Origin: Candidatus Cryptobacteroides faecihippi
GTDB taxonomy: Bacteria > Bacteroidota > Bacteroidia > Bacteroidales > UBA932
Direction of reading: 5' to 3'
Length of the DNA stretch: 27,320 nt
NCBI GenBank assembly: GCA_018066065.1
Contig: JAGHSC010000096.1
Location: 1 to 27,320, forward strand
This document shows positions 15,322 through 24,413 of the stretch, in pieces. Position 1 is the first letter of the stretch; every line of letters begins with the position of its first letter. The position numbers were made by a program, and so were the translations under genes. The notes under the pieces are model-generated. The model was not told the origin of the DNA. It made no database searches and worked only from the letters and a program-made list of their open reading frames with translations.

Positions 15322-16578
15322 CATTTTCTCAGCACGCCTGATAGCTGGCTCGTTCTCGAGCTCGGCTGTGTTCTGTGTCGGGTCGACGAACAGGACAGGT
15401 TTCCTGTCGATCCTTGGGATCTTGTTCAGTTCCTGTGAAGGACCGATCGTCGTGACCTTCGTTCCTCCGTTGATCTGGATTATCGCCTCCTCCGGCTCAA
15501 GGACAGGCGAGCTCACGAACTTGAAATTCTTGTCGATGATGATGAGGTTGCCGAGATCCTTCTTCGCAATCCTGGTGAGGTCATTGATCTTGAATCCTGT
15601 CGCGATCGCTGTGATCTGGATGTGGTCACCGACCTCAGGATTTGTGTCATAGACGATACCGGTCTTGAACTTGTTCGCATTGCCCGTGTACTCTCCGATC
15701 AGCTTGTTGATGCTGGCCAGGTCATCCATCGTGAGACCCTTCTCGTTCTTTCCGCAGGTGATGTTGACCAGCAGGTTCTTGGCGGTCTTCAGGTCGAAGT
15801 CATTGAGGAGCGGAGATTCAAGCGCGCCCTTGACGGCGTCTTCGATCCTGTTCTCACCGGAGCCCTTTCCACATCCCATGAGAGCCATTCCGCTGTTCTT
15901 CATCATGGTCTCGATGTCCTCGAAGTCCACGTTGATGTAACCCTTCCTCGAGATGATCTCAGTGATGCCCTTCACGGCGGTGGCAAGTACTTCGTCTGCC
16001 TTTGGATAGGCATCGTGGATGAGATGTGTGCCGAACTGGTCGAACAGCTTCTCGTTGTTTATGATGAGGAGGCTGTCCACGTTCTTGACGAGCTCATGGA
16101 TTCCGTCGATGGCCTTTGCGAGCGTTACCACTCCGTCTGCCTCGGCAGGGATCGTCACGACAGCGACCGTCAGGATCCCCTTGGACTTTGCCATCTCGGC
16201 AATGACCGGAGCGGCACCGGTTCCTGTGCCGCCACCCATCCCGGCGGTGATGAAGAGCATCTTGGTGGCTTCCGTCATCACTACCTTGTCGATCTCGTCC
16301 TTTGCCTCGACAGCAGCCTTCCTTCCCTTCTCAGGGTCTGTTCCGGCTCCGAGAGAGTTTCTTCCGATGTGGATCTTGACCGGGACAGGACTGGCTTCCA
16401 GGACTTGCATGTCGGTGTTGCAGACGATGAAGCTGCAGCCTTCGATCTTCTCGTTGAACATGTAGTTGACTGCGTTGCAGCCTGCTCCGCCAACTCCGAT
16501 GACCTTGATCATCGATTCGATAGGTGCCCAGTCGGTCGGCTCTATGTTGATGTTGTCAAATTCTTCTGTCATGGCCAT
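15310..16578 (-). CDS. ftsZ: Cell-division GTPase FtsZ
   Basis: FtsZ is the tubulin homologue that polymerises with GTP into the mid-cell ring. The 422 residues contain the nucleotide-binding start VIGVGGAGCNAVNYM (26-40), the tubulin signature GGGTGTG (115-121), and NVDFEDIETMM in the T7-side region. The globular part ends near residue 340. A short linker of about 60 residues follows, and then the C-terminal peptide ELENEPAIRRAEK, equivalent to the conserved tail that binds FtsA and other partners. The start at 16578 gives MAMTEEF; the second ATG two codons in is an alternative. It begins five bases after the ftsA stop and is the last gene of the dcw cluster. Confidence 0.98.
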   Translation of the reverse strand: MAMTEEFDNINIEPTDWAPIESMIKVIGVGGAGCNAVNYMFNEKIEGCSFIVCNTDMQVLEASPVPVKIHIGRNSLGAGTDPEKGRKAAVEAKDEIDKVVMTEATKMLFITAGMGGGTGTGAAPVIAEMAKSKGILTVAVVTIPAEADGVVTLAKAIDGIHELVKNVDSLLIINNEKLFDQFGTHLIHDAYPKADEVLATAVKGITEIISRKGYINVDFEDIETMMKNSGMALMGCGKGSGENRIEDAVKGALESPLLNDFDLKTAKNLLVNITCGKNEKGLTMDDLASINKLIGEYTGNANKFKTGIVYDTNPEVGDHIQITAIATGFKINDLTRIAKKDLGNLIIIDKNFKFVSSPVLEPEEAIIQINGGTKVTTIGPSQELNKIPRIDRKPVLFVDPTQNTAELENEPAIRRAEKMKKA

Positions 16579-16583
16579 TCCTA

Positions 16584-18251
16584 TTAAACTTGTTCCTCGC
16601 CCATTTCATCGAAGAGAGACTGCACTCCTCTCTGTATGTGCTGAACCCATGTGATCTTTTTCTTCCTCTTACCTTCTTTCTTCTGAGGCTTTGCACTGAT
16701 GTCTTCGCTTTGCTCGAAGACCGTTCCGCCGAAGTCCTGTGCAGCCGGTTCGTCATTCTGTGCAGCCGCGACGGTCGTCTCGATCGAGTTCTCTTCTGCT
16801 TCCAGTGAAGCTACCTGCACCGCTTCGAGGTTCGGAAGTTCGAACCATGATGGGGTGGAAGGCTTCTCAGGCTTTCTTTCCTCGGCTGCCGGGGCTTGTC
16901 TAGGTCCCTCGGTTGCCGGTGCGGCTTCGCGCACCTGCGCTTCTACCGGTGCCTGTGCGGCAGGATTGAACTTCTGCTCCTCGTCGGCAGGCTTGCTGGA
17001 CGGAGTCACTGCCTGCATTTCGGAAATCTTTTCCCTGAGAGGCTTGCCTACGACCGGTACCGGCTTGCTTGTACAGTTCAGGGACCGGTCTCCCTTGGCA
17101 GCGTAGATCATTCCCATCGTTGTGGATGCGCCGGTGCTTCTTGCCCCGGCATTGTCCTCGCAGGTGAAGAATGGCCGTGGGCTTCCGATGCTGACCATGC
17201 ATCCTGACACATTCTTGATGAAGTTTACGGCGTTCACAAGTTCAACGCCGCCTCCGGTCACTACTATTCCTGCCCTCAGCTTCTCTGCGTAGCCGCTGCT
17301 CTGGATCGCATAGAGCAGAGCCTCGATGATCTCTCCCATCCTCGCGTCGATGATCTGGGAGATGTATTTCACACCGACCTGGATGCCCGAGTTGTCATTC
17401 TCGTCGTTGATCTGGAGCGTCTTGTTCCCAAAGGAGGAGAGCTTGTCATGCACGCATGCACCGTAGCCCTTCTTGATGTTCTCGGCCAGGTCGAACGAAA
17501 TGCTGCACTCGGCCTTGATGTCGTTTGTGATGCTGTTGCCTCCGAAAGGAATCGCAGCATAGTATCTCATGATCTTGCCTTCGAAGATCGTCACGGAGCT
17601 CACTCCGGCACCGAGGTCGATCAGCGCGACACCATTTTCCATCTGCTCCTCCTTGAGCACGGCTTTCGCCGTGATCCCAGGTGTGAAGTACTTCTTTGCG
17701 ATGGAGATGCCCATGCTCCTGAAGATGTTGTCGATGTTGGACGAGTGCCTCCTGTTGCCGACAAACACCTTGAAGTTGCCCTCCAGGGTTGCGGCCGTCA
17801 TGCCGACGATGTCGCTCTCAAGCTCGTTGAAGCTGTCCTCGGTCGAGAAGGACTGTGCGACTGCCCCGTAGATGACGTCGGTCTTGCTGTCCTCGAGTGG
17901 GTAGGTCTTCAGGGCCTCGCACTTGAGCTCCCTGAGCTCCTGTTCCATGATTGGGGAGTCCTCGTCCTCCCTTTCCATCTTGGCGGACTTTACTTCCTGG
18001 CGGACATAGTAGCGCGGAAGACCCACGATTACCTGTGAGATCTTCATCCTCATCTCCTGCTGTACCTCAGTTATTGCGCCTCTCAGTACGTCCTCAACCT
18101 TCTTCGGGTTCAGGACGTAGCTGTTGCGGATGCCCTGCGAAGGAGTCTCCTTGTAGTAGACCACCTGAACACTCTGTCCCTGGATCCTCGCAATGCAGAC
18201 TGCAATCTTGGATGTTCCAAGGTCAACCGATGCTATGTATCTTTCTTCCAT
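16584..18251 (-). CDS. ftsA: Cell-division protein FtsA with extended linker
   Basis: FtsA is the actin-like ATPase that tethers FtsZ to the membrane and recruits later division proteins. The ATPase core spans about residues 1-395: SVDLGTSKIAVCIARI (residues 8-23), ALIDLGAGVSSVTIFEG, and VVTGGGVELVN. The region after about residue 415 is a Pro/Ala/Glu-rich linker of about 110 residues. The protein ends with KKITWVQHIQRGVQSLFDEM, a probable amphipathic membrane-targeting helix equivalent to that of other FtsA proteins. Total length is 555, against about 420 for E. coli FtsA. It starts three bases after the ftsQ stop and ends five bases before ftsZ, so the three are co-transcribed. Confidence 0.96.
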   Translation of the reverse strand: MEERYIASVDLGTSKIAVCIARIQGQSVQVVYYKETPSQGIRNSYVLNPKKVEDVLRGAITEVQQEMRMKISQVIVGLPRYYVRQEVKSAKMEREDEDSPIMEQELRELKCEALKTYPLEDSKTDVIYGAVAQSFSTEDSFNELESDIVGMTAATLEGNFKVFVGNRRHSSNIDNIFRSMGISIAKKYFTPGITAKAVLKEEQMENGVALIDLGAGVSSVTIFEGKIMRYYAAIPFGGNSITNDIKAECSISFDLAENIKKGYGACVHDKLSSFGNKTLQINDENDNSGIQVGVKYISQIIDARMGEIIEALLYAIQSSGYAEKLRAGIVVTGGGVELVNAVNFIKNVSGCMVSIGSPRPFFTCEDNAGARSTGASTTMGMIYAAKGDRSLNCTSKPVPVVGKPLREKISEMQAVTPSSKPADEEQKFNPAAQAPVEAQVREAAPATEGPRQAPAAEERKPEKPSTPSWFELPNLEAVQVASLEAEENSIETTVAAAQNDEPAAQDFGGTVFEQSEDISAKPQKKEGKRKKKITWVQHIQRGVQSLFDEMGEEQV

Positions 18252-18254
18252 ATC

Positions 18255-19031
18255 TTATTTCCTGCAGACAATCTGTCCGTCAAATTTTACATTCACTGTC
18301 CTGTAGGCTCCCTCTCCCTTTGCAGGGAGGATGGCGGTGTAGTATTTCTCGATCTTTGCGAACTTCTTCTCTGGCTCGTCAGGAGCACCGAAGATGAATT
18401 TCTCATTTCCCGTGCGAGGGACGATCACCAGGTCTCCGGCTTCGTTGACCGTCATCTGGCTGATGTTCTCGGACCAGACCTTGGAGCCCTTGATGAAGTT
18501 GACCAGCCTTATGGCCTGGCTCAGCCACTGCTTTTCCCTGTCGGTCCTTGGCTCGCCCTTGTAGCCGCTGGATACTCCCAGCGGGACGTAGCCATCAATG
18601 ATAGGGACCCTCGAAGTGTAGTTGCTCTGGAGAGGGAAGAGGAAGCCTCTTTCGTCGGCGTAGAAACCGTCATCCCCTTTCTGGAACCTGACTACCGGCT
18701 CTCTCTGGCGCACCTTTATGTTCAGGAATCCGTCCGGGGTAGTGTAGGCATCCGTCTTGAGGACTGCGCTCTTCGAATCAAGGATGTCCTCGATCTTCTT
18801 CAGGTTGACGCTGTCCAGGCGCTGTCCGATGAAACTTCCGTAATCAGACCTGAGATAGCCTTCGATGTCTTCCTCGGTGACGAACTTGTAGCCGTCGGTG
18901 TACTCCACCTTGATTCCGGCACAGGTCTTCTGCCTCTGCCTGTCGTCATTGAGTCCCCAGACAACGAAGCAGATCACTCCCAGCAGGATGAAGGCTCCTG
19001 CCACCATGGCTATCTTCAGTCCCTTCTTCAT
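18255..19031 (-). CDS. ftsQ: Cell-division protein FtsQ/DivIB
   Basis: FtsQ is a bitopic membrane protein that links FtsA/FtsZ to the septal peptidoglycan synthases in the periplasm. The 258-residue product has a short cytoplasmic N-terminus, one membrane segment at about residues 7-27 (IAMVAGAFILLGVICFVVWG), then a POTRA-like region (about 38-110, GYKFVTEEDIEGYL) and a beta-domain (about 110-240, including VPIIDGYVPLG). I choose the ATG at 19031, which overlaps the murC stop as TGATG; the GTG one codon upstream is less likely. Sequence conservation in this family is low, and the identification leans on the size, topology and position between murC and ftsA. Confidence 0.9.
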   Translation of the reverse strand: MKKGLKIAMVAGAFILLGVICFVVWGLNDDRQRQKTCAGIKVEYTDGYKFVTEEDIEGYLRSDYGSFIGQRLDSVNLKKIEDILDSKSAVLKTDAYTTPDGFLNIKVRQREPVVRFQKGDDGFYADERGFLFPLQSNYTSRVPIIDGYVPLGVSSGYKGEPRTDREKQWLSQAIRLVNFIKGSKVWSENISQMTVNEAGDLVIVPRTGNEKFIFGAPDEPEKKFAKIEKYYTAILPAKGEGAYRTVNVKFDGQIVCRK

Positions 19032-20392
19032 CACTTTACCCTCTCTGAAAGCATCTCAGTCAAAGGTCCGATGAACCTGTCGATGTTCCCGGCCCCGAAT
19101 GTCGCCAGGATGTCGACTTCCTCGTTCCTGATGTAGTCCATGAGCTCTTCCTTCCTGAGAAGGACCTTCTCACCCGATGTTACCTTGTCGAATATGATCT
19201 CTGAAGTGACTCCAGGGATAGGCTCTTCCCTTGCAGGGTAGATGTCCAGGAGAATCAGCTTGTCCGGCATGCTCAGGGCTTCTGCGAACTCGGCTGCGAA
19301 GTCTCTTGTCCTCGTGAAGAGGTGAGGCTGGAAGATTGCTGTAAGTTTCCTTCCAGGGAACATCTGCTTGATGGAAGAGATGGCTGTTGCGAGCTCCTGA
19401 GGATGGTGGGCATAGTCATCGATGTAGGTCAGGCCCTTCGCATTGACATGGACGTCGAGTCTGCGCTTGACGCCCTTGAATGAGCCTATTCCCTTCTTGA
19501 TGCCTTCCTCGCTGACGCCATGGCTGAGGCAGATCGCTGCCGCTGCAACGCTGTTCTCGACATTGACCCATCCGGGGACACCGACTCTGATTTCCTTGAT
19601 CACGCCCTTTGGGTGGACGAGGTCGAAGATGTAGTGCCCGAGCTCGTCGACATGTATGTTCCCGGCATGGAAGTTCGCTCCGGCGTCATCGTAGCTGTAG
19701 GTGAATATCCTGGCTTTCGTGTCTTCGGTGCCGATCGGGAGACCTTTCTTGATGATGAGCCTTCCCGTTACCTTTGCTGCAAACTGCCTGAATGCCTTGC
19801 AGTACTCCTCGTGGGTGCCGTAGATGTCCAGGTGGTCCGCATCCATGGCAGTGATGACTGCGATTGCAGGGCGCAGCTGGAGGAAGGAGCGGTCAAACTC
19901 GTCCGCCTCTGCCACGATCGTCGGAGTCATGCTGGTAAGAAGGTTTGTGCCGTAGTTCTTGGATATTCCTCCAAGGAAGGCTGAGCAGCCGTCGCCTCCG
20001 TCGGTGAGGATGTGCGCGACGAGGGTGCTCGTGGTGGTCTTTCCGTGTGTTCCGGCCACTGCCAGGCAGGTCTGCCCCTGGGACAGCTCTCCCAGCATCC
20101 TGGATCTCTTCACGAGGGTGTAGCCCTGCTCCTTGACATAGACGAACTCATTGAGGTCCTCAGGGATGGCCGGGGTGTAGATCACCAGTGTCGACTCTAT
20201 GTCCTTCGGGATCTGGTCGATGTCGTCGGTGTAGTGCACGTCGATGCCTTCACTCTCCAGGGCATGCGTAAGGTCGGATGGCGTCCTGTCGTAGCCAGCC
20301 ACCGGATACCCCTTGAACTTGTAGTACCTCGCGATGGCACTCATTCCGATGCCACCGATCCCGAGGAAGTATATCTTTGAATATTCAGACAT
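19031..20392 (-). CDS. murC: UDP-N-acetylmuramate--L-alanine ligase
   Basis: MurC adds the first amino acid of the peptidoglycan stem peptide, joining L-alanine to UDP-MurNAc with ATP in the cytoplasm. The Rossmann start FLGIGGIGMSAIARYY lies at residues 9-24. The P-loop AGTHGKTTT is at 113-121, where the histidine is typical of MurC as opposed to the N of MurD/MurE. The Mur ligase C-terminal domain carries YIDDYAHHPQE near 320-330, a strong MurC marker. Length is 453, as expected. It begins 15 bases after the murG stop and overlaps ftsQ by one base. Confidence 0.98.
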   Translation of the reverse strand: MSEYSKIYFLGIGGIGMSAIARYYKFKGYPVAGYDRTPSDLTHALESEGIDVHYTDDIDQIPKDIESTLVIYTPAIPEDLNEFVYVKEQGYTLVKRSRMLGELSQGQTCLAVAGTHGKTTTSTLVAHILTDGGDGCSAFLGGISKNYGTNLLTSMTPTIVAEADEFDRSFLQLRPAIAVITAMDADHLDIYGTHEEYCKAFRQFAAKVTGRLIIKKGLPIGTEDTKARIFTYSYDDAGANFHAGNIHVDELGHYIFDLVHPKGVIKEIRVGVPGWVNVENSVAAAAICLSHGVSEEGIKKGIGSFKGVKRRLDVHVNAKGLTYIDDYAHHPQELATAISSIKQMFPGRKLTAIFQPHLFTRTRDFAAEFAEALSMPDKLILLDIYPAREEPIPGVTSEIIFDKVTSGEKVLLRKEELMDYIRNEEVDILATFGAGNIDRFIGPLTEMLSERVK

Positions 20393-20407
20393 GTCTCTCT
20401 TTTCCTT

Positions 20408-21541
20408 CTAAACGAGTCCGTAGACTTCTTCTGCAATCTTCTGTGCTGCGTCGGGCAGCGCCATCTTTCCGGCGTTCTCCTCGATGGAGGCGATTCTCTC
20501 CGGGTCCTTGAGGAGCTCAAGGGCAGTGCTCATCATCTTTTCCATCGCATCGCTGTCCTTCACGAGCACTGCGGCGTCCTTCCTTACAAGGGCCATGGCG
20601 TTGTGTGTCTGGTGGTCTTCAGCCACATTCGGGGATGGGATGAAGACTGTTGCCTTGTGCGCCGTGCAGAGCTCCGAGACGGAACTTGCTCCGGAACGCG
20701 AGATCACCACGTCCGCTGCAGCGTAGGCGAGGTCCATCTTTGCGATGAAGTCGGAATGGTGGATATTCCTGACCTTTTCCGGGTCCTGTGCCGCCATGAA
20801 CTGGTCGACTCCGGCCTTGTAGTACTTTCCGCACTGCCACAGCACGTCGACTCCTTCGCCTCCCGGGCAGCCGTCCTCTATCCATTTCCTCATGCTCTGG
20901 TTGAACCTGCTGCTGCCGAGGCTTCCACCGACGATGAATATGTGCTTCTTCGACGGGTCCAGCCCATATTCCCTGACTCCGGCTTCCTTCATCTCCTGTG
21001 TGCATGGGACGATGATGCTTCTGATCGGGTTGCCGGTCATGACGATCTTGTCTGCCGGGAAGAACCTTTCCATTCCCTCGTAGGCGACGCAGATCTTGCT
21101 TACCCTGCTTCCGAGCTTCTCGTTCGTGAGGCCTGCAAAGCCGTTCTGCTCCTGGATGAGGCATGGGATTCCCATTCCTGATGCCACCCAGAGGAGGGGA
21201 GCACTGGCGTAGCCGCCGACTCCCACAACGATCTGCGGCTTGAATTCCTTGATCGTCTTCCTGGCCTTGACGATGCTCGCAAGCAGCTTGAACGGCACCA
21301 TGAGGTCATTGATGATGTTCTTGAAGTTCAGCTGTCTCTGCAGGCCTACTATCGGCAGGCCGACAATCCTGTAGCCTGCTGCCGGGACCTTCTCCATCTC
21401 CATCTTGCCCTCTGCTCCCACGAAGAGGATTTCCGTTTCAGGATTCAGCTGCTTCAGCTTGTCCGCGATGGAGACTGCCGGAAAGATGTGCCCTCCGGTC
21501 CCTCCTCCGCTGATCATGACTCTGAGACTCTTGTATTCCAT
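20408..21541 (-). CDS. murG: Undecaprenyl-PP-MurNAc-pentapeptide GlcNAc transferase
   Basis: MurG transfers GlcNAc from UDP-GlcNAc onto lipid I at the inner face of the membrane, making lipid II. The N-terminal glycine-rich loop is ISGGGTGGHIFPA (residues 10-22) and the acceptor-side motif VVGVGGYAS is near residue 105. The C-terminal donor domain carries GGSLGSSRFN and VISRSGASSVSEL, which bind the UDP-sugar. Length is 377, near the usual 355-370. It starts three bases after the ftsW stop, and the murG-murC order follows the standard dcw layout. Confidence 0.98.
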   Translation of the reverse strand: MEYKSLRVMISGGGTGGHIFPAVSIADKLKQLNPETEILFVGAEGKMEMEKVPAAGYRIVGLPIVGLQRQLNFKNIINDLMVPFKLLASIVKARKTIKEFKPQIVVGVGGYASAPLLWVASGMGIPCLIQEQNGFAGLTNEKLGSRVSKICVAYEGMERFFPADKIVMTGNPIRSIIVPCTQEMKEAGVREYGLDPSKKHIFIVGGSLGSSRFNQSMRKWIEDGCPGGEGVDVLWQCGKYYKAGVDQFMAAQDPEKVRNIHHSDFIAKMDLAYAAADVVISRSGASSVSELCTAHKATVFIPSPNVAEDHQTHNAMALVRKDAAVLVKDSDAMEKMMSTALELLKDPERIASIEENAGKMALPDAAQKIAEEVYGLV

Positions 21542-21544
21542 TTC

Positions 21545-23014
21545 CTATTCATTGTTATGGTCGTCCAGACCATAGTCCGGTATATCATTTTCGTACATTG
21601 GAAGTCCCTTTCCATCGAGGTCTTCCATCCTTATCCCACTCTCCAGCATGTCGAGGTCGTTCATCGAGCCTTCGACCTCATCCATCCCGGTCCTGTTCAT
21701 CAGAGGCTTTGCCTTGGCTGCCTCCCTGTCGATCTTCCTCTTGGCCATCCTGCTGATCGAGAGAATGATTCCGAATGCAAGGCTGAACATGATGAACGAC
21801 GACTTTCCATGGCTTATCATCGGCAGCGTCTGTCCCGTCAGAGGGCCCAGGTCGCAGTTGATCATTATGTGCATCATCGCCTGGCCCGTGATCAGAACCA
21901 CCAGGCCTGCGACCGCTGTCTTTGCAAAATGGTTCTCGCAGTTCCTGACGATGATGGATCCTCTTGCCAGGAGACTGATGTAGAGGATGATCACGACGAT
22001 TCCTCCCAAGAGTCCGTATTCCTCGACGATGAAACTGTACATGTAGTCCTCGAACATGATCGGGACGATGTATCTCTGGGTGCTTCGTCCCGGTCCCTTA
22101 CCCTTCAGGCCGCCTTCCTTGATCGCAATCTTCGCGCTGACCGGCTGCTTGATCTTGTCCAGGGCATCCTGGAATGCCTGCGTGCCCGGCCCATTGTCCT
22201 TCATTGCCTCGAATGCGTTGCCCATCGTGTCGCTGTTCAGACGCTTGAGGGCAGATTCAAGATGTGGGAACGGCTTCTCGCTGGATGGCTTGTCCGACAT
22301 CGAGTTGATGCCGATGCAAAGAAACAGGCCGACGCCGGCTGCCGCGAGGGGCAGAAGGAGTTCCCTCACGCTGATCCCTCCGATCAGGATCGTGACGAAC
22401 ATTATACCTCCGATGAAGAGCGTTGAGGATAGCGAACCGACCATGATTCCAAGGCAGACCGAAAACATCGGGATGTACAGGTACATCATCTTCTTGACGA
22501 TCGGCTTTCCCCAGAACGGCTTCTTCTTCGCGAGGAAGTTCGCCAGCTTGAAGGAATCATTCCTGTAGGAGTTGACTGCCCAGGCCAGGTACATGATCAT
22601 CGCGACCTTCACGACCTCGAACACATGGAGCTGGAACCCACCTATCATGATGACGCGCCATGCGGAGTTGATGCTCTTCGGCACCAGCGGTCCGATCGGC
22701 CGGTGTCCGGCAAGTATGGCCAGGAGCACGATCGAAATGAAGAAGCCCGTCTGCGACACGACTCTGAAGAATCGGATGCTCTTGATGTTGTAGCAGACGA
22801 TGATCACGAACAGTCCGGCGAGCGAGATCTTCAGCTGGTCACTGATGATTGCCAGTCGGGAAGTGCCCTTCTGCAGGGCAAGCATGGATGTCGATGAGAA
22901 TATGGCGACGATGGAGATGAGGATGAGCATCAGGACGATCATCCACACGACCTTGTCTCCTTCGAGGGTGTCCACGAAGTTCCACAGATTGTTCTTCTTC
23001 TTATCTTCTGCCAT
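21545..23014 (-). CDS. ftsW: Septal SEDS glycosyltransferase FtsW
   Basis: FtsW polymerises lipid II into glycan at the septum together with its transpeptidase partner FtsI. The 489-residue protein has about ten hydrophobic segments. SEDS features are AIFSSTSMLAL near residue 38, then GGLKGKGPGRSTQRYIVP, and FEDYMYSFIVEEYGLLG, where D323 aligns with the catalytic aspartate of the family's H-T-D-F motif. ISHGKSSFIM near residue 390 is a second conserved SEDS block. The usual QPSE segment reads HVFE here. The C-terminal cytoplasmic tail of about 60 residues is acidic and longer than in many relatives. RodA is the alternative, but position between murD and murG supports FtsW. Confidence 0.95.
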   Translation of the reverse strand: MAEDKKKNNLWNFVDTLEGDKVVWMIVLMLILISIVAIFSSTSMLALQKGTSRLAIISDQLKISLAGLFVIIVCYNIKSIRFFRVVSQTGFFISIVLLAILAGHRPIGPLVPKSINSAWRVIMIGGFQLHVFEVVKVAMIMYLAWAVNSYRNDSFKLANFLAKKKPFWGKPIVKKMMYLYIPMFSVCLGIMVGSLSSTLFIGGIMFVTILIGGISVRELLLPLAAAGVGLFLCIGINSMSDKPSSEKPFPHLESALKRLNSDTMGNAFEAMKDNGPGTQAFQDALDKIKQPVSAKIAIKEGGLKGKGPGRSTQRYIVPIMFEDYMYSFIVEEYGLLGGIVVIILYISLLARGSIIVRNCENHFAKTAVAGLVVLITGQAMMHIMINCDLGPLTGQTLPMISHGKSSFIMFSLAFGIILSISRMAKRKIDREAAKAKPLMNRTGMDEVEGSMNDLDMLESGIRMEDLDGKGLPMYENDIPDYGLDDHNNE

Positions 23015-23030
23015 ATTCCTTTTCCGGTTC

Positions 23031-24371
23031 CTACAGCCTTCTGACGGCTTCCTTGAACTTTTCTCCTCTCTCTTCCATGTTCTTGAACAGGTCGAAGCTT
23101 GCGCAGCAAGGGCTCAGGAGCACGACGTCTCCTGGCTCGGCAAACTTGCTGGCCTCCTTCACTGCGTCCTCTGCGGACCTGGTCTCGACCATCCTGTCCT
23201 TTCCGACGATGTCCTCGAATGCTTCGTAGAACTTGTGGTTGTCCACTCCGAGGCACACTATTGCCTTGACCTTCTCGCGGACGAGAGGCTTGAGCACTTC
23301 ATAGTCATTGCCTTTGTCCTTTCCGCCTGCGATCCAGACAACCGGACTCTTCTGGCACTCGAGTGCGTACCATGCAGCATCGACATTGGTTGCCTTGGAG
23401 TCGTTGATGTAGAGCACATCCTTGACGCTGAGCACCGGCTCGAGCCTGTTCTCGATCGGCTGGAAGGTCGCGAGTGATTCGCGGATGACCTTGTTGTCTA
23501 TTCCGGAGGCCTTTGCGGCAAGGGCCGCCGCCATCGAGTTGTAGATGTTGTGCTTTCCTCCAAGGGCAAGTTCCTTGAGGTAGACGTTGCATTCCTCTTC
23601 CTCGTACCTTACGACAATCTGTTCGTCCTTGACGAAGGCTCCCTGGTCGACCTCTCCCTTCTGGGTGAAAGGCAGCATCTTGGCAGACATGACGATCTTG
23701 CTGAGGTGGGCGATTGTGATCTCGTCGTCGGAATCGAAGATGAAGCAATCCTCCGGCCTGAGGTTCTGGGTGATGCGGAACTTCGACTTGATGTAGTTCT
23801 CGAACTTGAAGTCGTAGCGGTCCAGATGGTCAGGTGTGATGTTCGTGATGATTGCTATGTCTGGGTGGAAGCTGTAGCAGTTGTCGAGCTGGAAACTGCT
23901 GATTTCCAGGACGTAATAGTCATATTTTTCGGTTGCGACCTGCATTGCGTAGCTCTTTCCGATGTTTCCGCCGAGACCCACGTTCAGTCCTGCATTCTGC
24001 AGGAGATAGTAGATCAGCGAGGTCGTTGTCGTCTTGCCGTTGCTTCCTGTGATGCAGATCTTCTTCGCGGTGTCGTACCTTCCTGCGAATTCGATCTCTG
24101 AGATGATGCTTGTTCCCTGGGCTTCCAGCTTCTTCACCATCGGGACGGTGCTTGGGATACCAGGACTCTTGATGATTTCGTCGGCGTTGAGGATGAGCTC
24201 CTCGGTGTGATGTCCTTCCTCGAAAGGAATATCCCACTTCCGGAGATCATCGGCGTAGCGCTCTTCGATCTTCCCGCTGTCGGACAGGAAGACGTCGAAC
24301 CCTTTCACTTTTGCGAGCACAGCGGCACCTACACCGCTTTCGCCTCCGCCGAGGACTACTACTCTTGACAT
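23031..24371 (-). CDS. murD: UDP-N-acetylmuramoyl-L-alanine--D-glutamate ligase
   Basis: MurD adds D-glutamate to UDP-MurNAc-L-Ala. The N-terminal domain starts VVVLGGGESGVGAAVLA (4-20), the ATP-binding loop is TGSNGKTTTT (108-117), and the magnesium-site region around SSFQLD near residue 157 is standard. The C-terminal block NDSKATNVDAAWYAL near 320-334 is a MurD hallmark. Length is 446, as usual. The start at 24371 is the canonical one. An in-frame ATG 14 codons upstream is separated from it by a stop. The gene follows mraY after 49 bases, the largest gap in the cluster. Confidence 0.97.
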   Translation of the reverse strand: MSRVVVLGGGESGVGAAVLAKVKGFDVFLSDSGKIEERYADDLRKWDIPFEEGHHTEELILNADEIIKSPGIPSTVPMVKKLEAQGTSIISEIEFAGRYDTAKKICITGSNGKTTTTSLIYYLLQNAGLNVGLGGNIGKSYAMQVATEKYDYYVLEISSFQLDNCYSFHPDIAIITNITPDHLDRYDFKFENYIKSKFRITQNLRPEDCFIFDSDDEITIAHLSKIVMSAKMLPFTQKGEVDQGAFVKDEQIVVRYEEEECNVYLKELALGGKHNIYNSMAAALAAKASGIDNKVIRESLATFQPIENRLEPVLSVKDVLYINDSKATNVDAAWYALECQKSPVVWIAGGKDKGNDYEVLKPLVREKVKAIVCLGVDNHKFYEAFEDIVGKDRMVETRSAEDAVKEASKFAEPGDVVLLSPCCASFDLFKNMEERGEKFKEAVRRL

Positions 24372-24380
24372 ACTAAAATA

Positions 24381-24413
24381 TTATAAATCTTTCAATTGGA
24401 CATTCTTTTCCAT
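24381..24413 (-). other. Ten-codon micro-ORF in the mraY-murD gap
   Basis: On the - strand an ATG at 24413 opens MEKNVQLKDL and ends at TAA (24383-24381). It is preceded by the purine-rich sequence GGAGGAAG directly before the ATG, overlapping the mraY stop region. It is in frame with murD, whose own ATG lies nine bases past the TAA. It could be a leader micro-cistron affecting reinitiation at murD, or a chance ORF. Confidence 0.3.

Noticed and set aside
15622..16587. Open frame (321 codons) on the + strand opposite ftsZ
   Set aside because: Entirely antisense to ftsZ, with Val/Asp/Leu/His-rich composition typical of antisense translation and no domain.
19032..19034. GTG start for ftsQ
   Set aside because: The ATG directly after it forms a TGATG overlap with murC, the same junction type seen between surA and the OstA-like gene.
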